Positions 54,434-64,000 of a DNA stretch of 64,000 nucleotides are shown here, one piece after another. The translations under genes and the position numbers were made by a program. Within the stretch, counting starts at the first letter, position 1; each line of letters opens with the position of its first letter. The stretch covers positions 94,083-158,082 of the forward strand of contig JBNLFG010000013.1 in NCBI GenBank assembly GCA_050305405.1. Reading direction: 5' to 3'. Source of the DNA: Desulfolinea sp050305405 (GTDB lineage: Bacteria > Chloroflexota > Anaerolineae > Anaerolineales > Villigracilaceae). The notes beneath the pieces are model-generated. The model saw only the letters and a program-made list of their open reading frames with translations, was not told where the DNA came from and did not search any database.

Positions 54434-56881
54434 ATGATAACGAACAAAAAAGCCACTTCTATCCTGACGCTAGTTTGGGTAATTACCAACACAATAGTCT
54501 TTCTATATTTTGCATTCAGCCCATCTGAGCTACAAAGCAGAACCATCTGGCTCTACTCCGCATCAAGATTCGCTGTCATTGTTTTTGCAGTGCTGCTGCT
54601 TGGTCTTAGCCTAAGTCTTTGGTTGAACGCACGTAAACCAAACAGCAAAATCGCCACGCTCGCCACACATAGAATCTGGAAGGGAATTCTTACCTTTGGC
54701 GGACTTTTTCTGGTCTTACTGAGCAGCGCAAGCCAAAGCGCAATTGCATTGCTAGCAGAAAACAAGGGCTTTGAATATTTTTCAGGCTATCTTCCATACA
54801 TAAAAATATTCAGTGGATATTTTTCCTTGCTGGGCGTCGGGATATTCATCTGGGCAATCTACTGCAACCGAGAAAATCTCACATCATTATCCCAAAAAGA
54901 ACGTAGAGGTGCGAAGGCCGTTATTGTGACCTGGTTCTTGCTAGGCATCCTGCTCTTTTTCGCCGACCAAATTCAACGCAATTTCGATCCCGGCTACAAT
55001 TGGGGGCTCGATGGTCCACACTTCCCCTTACTTGAATGGCAGATATTCATCGCGTGGGCACTTGCATCCATTTTCATCTTGTACGGAAAGAAACTAACCC
55101 TTTCAGACAAATGGATTGCCGTTATCGTCTGGGCGGTAACACTGACGCTATGGCTCAGCCAACCTATCAACCCGGGGTACGGCACCCAGGCACCGATCGC
55201 GCCGAACTATGAAATTTATCCTTTTTCGGACGCCCAACTTTACGATCAAAATTCCCAGTCGATTATCATTGGTAAAGGAATGGCAAACGAAGAGTTCCCT
55301 GCGCGTCCCATCTATGTTGTTTTTTTGGCGATCATGCATATACTGGTTGGGCAAGATTTTAATGCCGTGATCGCGTTTCAGTCAGTGTTTTTGGCAACAT
55401 TTCCAGCAATTTTATATCTTTTAGGTAAGGAGATTTCAGGGCGCCCACTCGGGGTTTCCGTGGCTGCCTTAGCACTTTTTCGTGACTTATTTAGTAATGA
55501 GATCGCGCATTTCACCGTTAGCGTGACCTACTCAAAAGTGTTGCTCTCAGAACTGCCGGTTGCGTTACTTTTGGCGCTATTTTTATTACTCGCATATAAG
55601 TGGGGCAAGAAATATACTGAAGACAACCTGCTTCCGATACTCTCCGGCTGTGTTTTGGGAATCGCGATCTATTTCAGAACCCAAAGCGTTGTTGCGCTAG
55701 CACCGACTTTTTTGCTAATAGCTTTTCATCAGAAATGGAAAATCAAGTGGTTGTTGATGCAAGGCATCCTCGTTATTTTCGGGATCGCACTTGTGATCTC
55801 GCCCTGGCTCTACCGAAATTGGCAACGCACGGGCGGCATCGTGCTAGACAACCCACTTTCTCAAATGAATGTGCTCGCTGTACGTTATTCCAATCATCCC
55901 GAGATGACAATTCCGCAAATGCCGGAAGAAAACGATAGCGAATACTCTAATCGCATGCTCAAAGTTGCACTTGAAAGTCTACGTGAAAATCCGCAGTGGA
56001 TCGCAAATAATATCGGCAGTCATTTTTCACAAAGTTTCTTTAGCGGTTTTTTGGTCTTCCCCATACGCAGCAAACTGGCAGACCTGCAAAGCGTCTTTAT
56101 TCCGACCAGCAACTTTTGGGAAAACTGGCTCGTCACCAACGAGAAAAAGCCCATTCTATTTGTATATATGCTACTTTTCAGCATTGGCCTTGTAACAGCG
56201 TGGCAAAAAGAACGTTGGCTTGGTTTACTCCCGCTCGGCACGAATCTTTTTTATAATCTGTGGACAGCACTTTTTTTTGCCAGCGGTATCCGATTCTCCT
56301 TCCCCGTAGATTGGGTTTATTATCTCTACCAAATGCTGGGGTTAATCACCACCACAAGGTTTATCTTCCAAAGTCTAGGGAATATCAAAAAGAAAATCAA
56401 AGCAGCACCAGCGCCTATAACACAACTTTCGCAGCGTTGGGTTTACATCACGGCGATAATCTTAGCCTGTACAGCTGGCCTGAGCTTGCCGCTCAGCGAG
56501 ATCCTTATTCCAGACCAATACCCCGACAAAACACAAAGTCAAATGTGGGCAGATTTCAGCACCAAAACATCTGCCAGCGTTGATAAAAACTTAATTCTGA
56601 TCGAAGGCCGAGCGCTTTACCCGCGCTATTTTCCAGCCAACGAGGGCATCCCGCTCACCGACAAGCCCGGCTACGATGCTAGTCCCGAGAGCCGTCTGGT
56701 TTTTGAGATGGCCGGGCAAACAACGGGCAGGGTCATTTTCCCAATAGCCAACGAGCCAGAATATATTCCACACACCGTGGATGTAATGCTACTAACCGAA
56801 GACGGCACGGTAAAAACCGTGCAATATATTCTAGTCAGCGACGAAAACCATACAGTTTTATACGAGAGAGATAATGAATAA
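54434..56881 (+). CDS. Large polytopic membrane protein, probable GT-C glycosyltransferase
   Basis: 815 residues from ATG 54434; upstream codons belong to the cupin gene's other frame. About 13 hydrophobic segments, with a loop carrying SDAQLYDQNSQSIIIGKG, similar to the acidic motif of PMT/ArnT-like GT-C enzymes, and a C-terminal soluble part (about 695-815). Family assignment below the GT-C level is not possible. The stop overlaps the sirtuin start, so they are translated together. Confidence 0.75.
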   Translation: MITNKKATSILTLVWVITNTIVFLYFAFSPSELQSRTIWLYSASRFAVIVFAVLLLGLSLSLWLNARKPNSKIATLATHRIWKGILTFGGLFLVLLSSASQSAIALLAENKGFEYFSGYLPYIKIFSGYFSLLGVGIFIWAIYCNRENLTSLSQKERRGAKAVIVTWFLLGILLFFADQIQRNFDPGYNWGLDGPHFPLLEWQIFIAWALASIFILYGKKLTLSDKWIAVIVWAVTLTLWLSQPINPGYGTQAPIAPNYEIYPFSDAQLYDQNSQSIIIGKGMANEEFPARPIYVVFLAIMHILVGQDFNAVIAFQSVFLATFPAILYLLGKEISGRPLGVSVAALALFRDLFSNEIAHFTVSVTYSKVLLSELPVALLLALFLLLAYKWGKKYTEDNLLPILSGCVLGIAIYFRTQSVVALAPTFLLIAFHQKWKIKWLLMQGILVIFGIALVISPWLYRNWQRTGGIVLDNPLSQMNVLAVRYSNHPEMTIPQMPEENDSEYSNRMLKVALESLRENPQWIANNIGSHFSQSFFSGFLVFPIRSKLADLQSVFIPTSNFWENWLVTNEKKPILFVYMLLFSIGLVTAWQKERWLGLLPLGTNLFYNLWTALFFASGIRFSFPVDWVYYLYQMLGLITTTRFIFQSLGNIKKKIKAAPAPITQLSQRWVYITAIILACTAGLSLPLSEILIPDQYPDKTQSQMWADFSTKTSASVDKNLILIEGRALYPRYFPANEGIPLTDKPGYDASPESRLVFEMAGQTTGRVIFPIANEPEYIPHTVDVMLLTEDGTVKTVQYILVSDENHTVLYERDNE

Positions 56882-57611
56882 TTATCAGCAAGCCGCCCAA
56901 ATCATCAAAAACGCGCACCACGTGACCGCCTTCACAGGTGCAGGTATTTCGGTCGAGAGCAATATCCCACCCTTTCGCGGTGAGAATGGGCTGTGGAACA
57001 AGGTTGATCCTATTTTTATCGACATTCGTTATTTTCAGGCCAAACCGCGTGAATCATGGCGGCAAATTAAAGAGGTCTTCTACGACTTCTTCGGGCAAGC
57101 TGAACCAAATGCCGCTCATTACGGTATCGCCCAGCTCGAAAAAGATGGCTACGTAAAAGCGACGATTACACAAAACATCGACAACTTACATCAGGATGCA
57201 GGGAGTGTAGAAGTCTACGAATATCACGGAAACTCCCGAGATTTGGTCTGCACTTCATGCGGATGGAAGACGCCCGCGTCAAACCTGGACTTGAACTTGC
57301 TACCGCCTTTGTGCAGTGTGTGCAGCGAAGTACTTAAACCGGACTTCATCTTCTTCGGCGAAGCGATCCCTGAACTCGCGATGTTATCATCATTCAAGGA
57401 GGCCGAACAAGCCGATGCATTCCTGATCGTTGGCACGACCGGTGAGATCATGCCCGCCGCCCAACTACCACGCATCGCCAAACGGAATGGCGCACAGATC
57501 ATCGAGATCAACATTGCTCGGTCTGCCTATACGTCTGAAATCACAGATGTTTTTTTACAAGACAAAGCGACGGTGGCAATGACGAAATTGCTCGAAGCCA
57601 TAAAAGACTAA
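56874..57611 (+). CDS. cobB: SIR2-family NAD-dependent protein deacylase
   Basis: 245 residues. NAD site FTGAGISVESNIPPFRG, TQNIDNLHQDAG, catalytic His in YEYHGN, zinc ligands C-T-S-C and C-S-V-C, and GTTGEIMPAAQLP. Complete and expected active. It overlaps the preceding membrane protein gene by eight bases. Confidence 0.93.
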   Translation: MNNYQQAAQIIKNAHHVTAFTGAGISVESNIPPFRGENGLWNKVDPIFIDIRYFQAKPRESWRQIKEVFYDFFGQAEPNAAHYGIAQLEKDGYVKATITQNIDNLHQDAGSVEVYEYHGNSRDLVCTSCGWKTPASNLDLNLLPPLCSVCSEVLKPDFIFFGEAIPELAMLSSFKEAEQADAFLIVGTTGEIMPAAQLPRIAKRNGAQIIEINIARSAYTSEITDVFLQDKATVAMTKLLEAIKD

Positions 57612-57620
57612 AGGAATATC

Positions 57621-58409
57621 ATGAAAAAAATGCTCATCCTGATTAGCTTAGTTTTACTGCTCACCGCGTGCGGGCCTTCGCCTGAAGAACAAGCCACAAT
57701 GACCGCCGCTGCCTGGACATCTACATCCACATCAACGCTTACCCCTACCAGCACAGCGACCTTTACGCTAACACCATCTCTGACGCCCACGCTGACCTAC
57801 ACCCCGACGATAACCTTCACGCCAACGGTCACCGCCACTCCAACCTTTGCCTTCCCGAGCGTTACCGTGAATGTGGCAAATGCGCACTGTCGTTATGGCC
57901 CAAATGTGGCCTATCTCCATGCTGCTGATCTTTTTGAAGGCGATACCGGCACAGTCCGCAGTCGTTGGTATCTGAGCAAATGGCTCTACGTCAAATTCGA
58001 TAAACTGGATTATTTCTGCTGGGTAGCACCTTCAGTCCTGAATGTGGAAGGCGACATAGAGACCGTCGTCAAGTTGACCGAGTTAGATTTAACAAGTATC
58101 GGCTCAAACCAGTACGGGCCGCCGGACAACGTGGTCGTCACACGCGTTGGCGGAGAAGTGCTCATTACCTGGAACCAAAAGAAGATGACGAAAGACAAAG
58201 ATCGTGGCTATTTTATCGATATGTTTGTCTGTCAGGATGGGTATCTGCTCTGGTGGCCAATCTCTTTCCCCGATCAGTACACAACCAGCTATGAGATTAA
58301 AGACGAATACGGCTGCCCGGCACCTTCAGGTGGCTTTATCTACACCGTTGAGAAGCATGGTTATAGTGAACCTAAGCCCTTGAATTGGCCGGCTGCACCA
58401 GCTCCATAA
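57621..58409 (+). CDS. Lipoprotein with Thr-rich linker and SH3-like domain
   Basis: 262 residues. Lipobox LLLTAC, then a long Thr/Ser/Pro linker (about 25-75), typical of surface lipoproteins in this group. Residues about 80-150 form a bacterial-SH3-like domain (CRYGPNVAYLHAADLFEGD), and the C-terminal part (160-250) looks like a fibronectin-type beta domain (NVVVTRVGGEVLITWN). Probably exposed at the cell surface. Followed by a symmetric terminator. Confidence 0.75.
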   Translation: MKKMLILISLVLLLTACGPSPEEQATMTAAAWTSTSTSTLTPTSTATFTLTPSLTPTLTYTPTITFTPTVTATPTFAFPSVTVNVANAHCRYGPNVAYLHAADLFEGDTGTVRSRWYLSKWLYVKFDKLDYFCWVAPSVLNVEGDIETVVKLTELDLTSIGSNQYGPPDNVVVTRVGGEVLITWNQKKMTKDKDRGYFIDMFVCQDGYLLWWPISFPDQYTTSYEIKDEYGCPAPSGGFIYTVEKHGYSEPKPLNWPAAPAP

Positions 58410-58414
58410 GAATA

Positions 58415-58448
58415 ACAAAAAAGTCGCCATCGGGCGACTTTTTTGTTA
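58415..58448. terminator. Bidirectional terminator after the SH3 lipoprotein
   Basis: AACAAAAAAGTCGCC and GGCGACTTTTTTGTT form a stem with an ATCG loop; A-run and T-run allow use from both sides. Confidence 0.88.
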
Positions 58449-58886
58449 TTCTGCTTCCAAAAGCGCTTTGGCGCGCTCAAACATCTCCTGATGTGATTCG
58501 CGCGCTTGGCGGACGGTAAACTCTCTCAAAAGAGATGGTGCTTTAACGGAAACAACTTCACGCAAGAGCGTCCCGCTTCCGTCCAGGGTGGCAGTCGTTG
58601 TATTGTGCAAGACGATCCCGGGGGATTGACGTGCAATTGAGCAGAGACTTCCATCTTCCTCGCGCCACATATCGGCTTCGTAGACGGCTTTGATCTTGAA
58701 AGGCCCCATCGGCACACGGTCAGTAATGCGATAGCGGCGAAATTTCTCGCCGGGGACATCCAATTCTTCAACGGAAACGATCAGGGGATGAAGTTCATTG
58801 CGATCGGTTAGATCGGCAAGAAATTCAAGAACGCGCTCAGGAGGCGCCTGGACATATATTTCGGTCGTAAAGGTTGTCTCTGTCAT
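58446..58886 (-). CDS. SRPBCC-family (START-like) protein
   Basis: 146 residues from ATG 58886. The helix-grip fold pattern is EIYVQAPPERVLEFLADL at the start and a C-terminal long helix. Such proteins bind hydrophobic ligands or act in polyketide/lipid handling; role unknown. An upstream in-frame start at 58949 would lie inside the ppdK terminator, so it was rejected. Confidence 0.8.
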   Translation of the reverse strand: MTETTFTTEIYVQAPPERVLEFLADLTDRNELHPLIVSVEELDVPGEKFRRYRITDRVPMGPFKIKAVYEADMWREEDGSLCSIARQSPGIVLHNTTTATLDGSGTLLREVVSVKAPSLLREFTVRQARESHQEMFERAKALLEAE

Positions 58887-58909
58887 ACGCAGATTGTAGC
58901 AGATAGGAT

Positions 58910-58938
58910 AAAAAAATCCCAGCCGGAGTGGCTGGGAT
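58910..58938 (-). terminator. Terminator of ppdK
   Basis: On the minus strand ATCCCAGCC and GGCTGGGAT form a nine-bp stem followed by TTTTTT. It is 20 nt past the ppdK stop. Confidence 0.85.
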
Positions 58939-58957
58939 TTTCCGTTCATACTTGGAT

Positions 58958-61687
<2,730 letters not shown>

Positions 61688-61861
61688 GTTTTACTCCTTA
61701 TAAATTAAGAAAATAGCTTTAAAATAACCACCGAGTAGTTTACCATAAAGGGGGCACTAAACCAGATTGTTTGACCAAATGGATTAAATATATTACGTCA
61801 ATATAAGCAAGGATTATCCCCGTAAATCATGCCCTATCCGTATGTGCTGTGAAAAAGAATG

Positions 61862-62806
61862 CTACTCAAGCACATGCGGCTTACGACGCAACAACCCCGT
61901 TTCCCTAACAATCTCGGCGACCAGTTCTTCCTGCCGATATGCCATGATGTGCACACCCGATACGCCTTCAATATCACGCACTTCTGCGATGATCTCTTTG
62001 CAGATTTCCTTGCCCTCGTCCTGCTGGCGTTCTTTCGGGGTCTTTTTCAAACGATCGACAATTTCATCCGGGATGACCACGCCAGGAACACGCGTGCGCA
62101 TAAATTCCGCCGCTCTATAGGAGCGCAGCGGTCCCACACCAACCAGAATATAAACCTGTTCATGTAGTCCTAAATTGCGGACTTGCTGCATATACTCTTT
62201 GAAACGCTTCACATCAAAACAGTATTGCGTTTGGATGAACTGTGCTCCTGCCGCGATCTTTTTCGCCAGGCGTTGCGGACGCCAATCATAGGGTGGCACA
62301 AAAGGATTCGAAGCGGCACCCAGAAAAAGCGGAAGCGCAGACGTGATCTTGCGTCCACTTAGAAAAACGCGCTCGTCACGCATCATGCGGGCGGTGCGCA
62401 GTAGTTGGATAGAATCCAGATCGAAGACGGGCTTGGCATCGGGCTGATCCCCCGCACTGACATCATCCCCGGTAATGCACAACAGGTTCCGCACGCCGAG
62501 CGCCACTGCCCCGAGCAGATCACCCTGAATGGCAATCCGATTCCGATCCCGCCCCGAAATCTGGTAAACGGGCTCGTAACCGACTTTGGTCAGCAACGCC
62601 GAGATCGAAACACTCGACATGTGACAGTTCGCGCCAGACGCATCAACTACGTTGATCGCATCACAAAAACCCGCTAAAACCAATGCCGCACGATAAACCT
62701 CTTCGGGGTCGGCGCTGTCAGGCGGATTTAGCTCGGACGTAATCGCAAAGCGACCAGAACGCAAAACTTTTTCGAGCGTGCTGCCGGAAGTCATTTCGTT
62801 GTTCAT
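61862..62806 (-). CDS. metF: Methylenetetrahydrofolate reductase catalytic subunit MetF
   Basis: Reduces methylene-THF to methyl-THF. 314 residues. TIM-barrel motifs: FAITSELNPPDSADPEEV, NVVDASGANCHMSSV, GDDVSAGDQPDA, QTQYCFDVKRFKEYM. Companion metV lies directly upstream with an ATGA overlap, the arrangement known in acetogens, where MetV is an iron-sulphur partner. ATG 62806 is chosen for this overlap. Works in the methyl branch with Fhs. Confidence 0.92.
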   Translation of the reverse strand: MNNEMTSGSTLEKVLRSGRFAITSELNPPDSADPEEVYRAALVLAGFCDAINVVDASGANCHMSSVSISALLTKVGYEPVYQISGRDRNRIAIQGDLLGAVALGVRNLLCITGDDVSAGDQPDAKPVFDLDSIQLLRTARMMRDERVFLSGRKITSALPLFLGAASNPFVPPYDWRPQRLAKKIAAGAQFIQTQYCFDVKRFKEYMQQVRNLGLHEQVYILVGVGPLRSYRAAEFMRTRVPGVVIPDEIVDRLKKTPKERQQDEGKEICKEIIAEVRDIEGVSGVHIMAYRQEELVAEIVRETGLLRRKPHVLE

Positions 62807-63276
62807 TTTTGCCCCCAAACGGACATCAGTGCTTCCTGTTTTTCAGGCTCGACCCAGTCGGTCTTCATTTTTGTGTCAATCCCATGTAGCATATTGACCC
62901 ACGAAGAAGAATCCTGTAAAGAACGATTGACTGGCGGCTGCAACCACATGATCTCGCTGCCGTATTTTTCGGATTTCTGAGAACCTTCGTAAATACGCAC
63001 CCAAACGCATTTCATTTCAGGCTTGACTTCGCAATGTCCGTTCGTACGCACACCACCGCAAGGGCCGTTACGCAAATTCTTCGGGCAATTCATCGAGCAA
63101 ACCATGCCGGTGCTGTGCAAAATGCACTGTCCGCACATCTGGCAATTGAAGGCAGCGCCTTTGCCGTATTTTTCCAGCACGATCATCGCTTTTTCTGCCC
63201 AAGAGTCAGGTTTCAAAACCCCTTTGAAGGGTTTCAGCGCAATATACGCAACATCGTAGACTCGTTCAAGAAACAT
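62803..63276 (-). CDS. metV: MetV-type partner of methylenetetrahydrofolate reductase
   Basis: 157 residues. The zinc/iron-sulphur Cys motifs are CQMCGQC, CSMNCPKNLRNGPCGG and HCEVKPEMKC, the signature of the MTHFR C-terminal (MetV) family. In Moorella-type acetogens this subunit pairs with MetF. Overlaps metF by four bases. It is probably part of the same transcript as the activator gene upstream, though a repeat lies between them. Confidence 0.92.
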   Translation of the reverse strand: MFLERVYDVAYIALKPFKGVLKPDSWAEKAMIVLEKYGKGAAFNCQMCGQCILHSTGMVCSMNCPKNLRNGPCGGVRTNGHCEVKPEMKCVWVRIYEGSQKSEKYGSEIMWLQPPVNRSLQDSSSWVNMLHGIDTKMKTDWVEPEKQEALMSVWGQK

Positions 63277-63311
63277 AACTGCTCCTATAAATCACTTCCA
63301 TTTATGACTCC

Positions 63312-63387
63312 GCGAGGAGCACACTCTTGCGACGAAGCGGTCTCACATCACATAAGATTGCTTCGTCGGAACAAGCATCATCCTCGC
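63312..63387. repeat. REP/MITE-like imperfect inverted repeat
   Basis: GCGAGGA at the left is matched by TCCTCGC at the right; inside lie GACGAAGC and GCTTCGTC, so the 76-nt element folds as a long imperfect hairpin. A related half-copy is at 36147-36181. It lies in the short gap between the activator gene and metV. Confidence 0.7.
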
Positions 63388-63402
63388 AAAACCACCTGCA
63401 TC

Positions 63403-64000
63403 CTACAAATAAGTCGCCTTGGCAAATTTTCGATTGAAACCAGGCATCTTCGCCAGCTCAATATAGCCGTCCCGCTGCGCAATCTCGGTTGCCTTTGCCC
63501 GCTCGGTCTTCGAGATGAGCGCCAAACGTGCCCCCGTCCCGGCGGCGTTACCGACCTGTTCAAAACGCTCCAGCGGCAAATCGGGCAGCATCCCAATAAT
63601 GATGGCAGACTCCACCTCGATAAAAGTACCGAAGGCCCCGGCGATCAAGACCTTGTCAATATCATTCTCTTCCAAACCTTCAGCTTCGACCAGCGATTGA
63701 ATGCCCAGCCGAATGGCGGCTTTCGCCAATTGCAGCTCACGTACATCTTTTTGTGAGAGCGTCACAGGGCCCAATCCTTCACGCTCCGCCAAAAGAAACT
63801 CCGTTTTTCCATCGGCTTTCTGCACCATCGGATGCGCGAGCATCTTCCCGCTCCGATCCACAATCTCATTCAGACGTAATTGGGCGACGACATCCAACAA
63901 CCCCGATCCGCAGATGCCGACCGCAGGCTCGTTGGCGATAGTTTGGATATCAACCCGATCGCCCTCCACCCGCACGTGCTCGATGGCCCCAGGCGCGGCG
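63403..64000 (-). CDS. Corrinoid-protein reductive activator-like (RACo/DUF4445), C-terminal part
   Basis: The last about 199 residues of a protein that begins outside the window. ASKHA-type fold: GICGSGLLDVVAQ, VTLSQKDVRELQLAKAAIR, VLIAGAFGTFIEVESAI, GNAAGTGA. Family members use ATP and a 2Fe-2S N-terminal domain (not in view) to reduce the Co(II) corrinoid of methyl carriers. Gene position next to metV/metF fits the Wood-Ljungdahl methyl branch; CODH/ACS genes may lie beyond the right edge. Confidence 0.85.
   Translation of the reverse strand, partial: AAPGAIEHVRVEGDRVDIQTIANEPAVGICGSGLLDVVAQLRLNEIVDRSGKMLAHPMVQKADGKTEFLLAEREGLGPVTLSQKDVRELQLAKAAIRLGIQSLVEAEGLEENDIDKVLIAGAFGTFIEVESAIIIGMLPDLPLERFEQVGNAAGTGARLALISKTERAKATEIAQRDGYIELAKMPGFNRKFAKATYL

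Overview
The window is a gene-dense bacterial chromosome segment of moderate GC. No phage, plasmid, rRNA, tRNA or CRISPR signal was seen. I infer an anaerobic member of the Chloroflexota, most likely class Anaerolineae. The reasons are many lipoproteins with Thr/Ser/Pro-rich linkers, an isopentenyl phosphate kinase, a stand-alone roadblock protein, a baseplate-J-like membrane protein, and Wood-Ljungdahl methyl-branch genes (fhs, metF, metV, and the end of a corrinoid-protein activator) together with pyruvate phosphate dikinase. The taxonomic call is inference, not a search result.

Layout. 1-6.8 kb: end of uppP, a class III cyclase, tgt, a FAD oxidoreductase, a YPN-repeat lipoprotein and a polytopic membrane protein. 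6.8-17.8 kb: one minus-strand, tightly coupled five-gene operon. It holds an OppB-like permease, an OppC-like permease fused through an extra transmembrane helix to an M28-peptidase-like domain, a beta-propeller lipoprotein, a small anchored SH3-like protein, and a 2045-residue DUF418 / M28-like / MA-like / MA-like / M28-like protein. All five peptidase-like domains have lost one or more catalytic or metal-binding residues, and no ATPase or binding protein is encoded nearby. 18-22.4 kb: an iron module with a DtxR-type regulator behind a promoter and palindromic operator, a membrane-tethered DtxR-FeoA fusion, and FeoB split into separate GTPase and transporter genes.

22.4-30 kb: housekeeping genes (mfd, pth, pyrG). 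30-32 kb: a frameshifted diguanylate cyclase beside the decayed tail of a second copy. 32-42.9 kb: plsC, eno, a baseplate-J-like protein, ruvX, mltG, isopentenyl phosphate kinase, a long eukaryote-type formate-THF ligase, a methyltransferase-GrpB fusion and an amidase. 43-46 kb: two divergent surface lipoproteins sharing a C-terminal four-cysteine module. 46-58 kb: hemW, a metallo-beta-lactamase-fold hydrolase, a HEAT-repeat protein, lepB, an amino-acid-dehydrogenase-like protein with an atypical KamA, small proteins, a GT-C-like membrane protein, a sirtuin and another lipoprotein. 58-64 kb: ppdK, metF, metV and the partial activator.

Carbon metabolism links the right half: Fhs activates formate, MetF/MetV reduce methylene-THF to methyl-THF, the activator would keep the corrinoid methyl carrier reduced, and PPDK connects pyruvate and PEP. 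The strongest candidate for an undescribed system is the 6.8-17.8 kb operon, where degenerate peptidase ectodomains are joined to an orphan permease pair and a DUF418 membrane protein.
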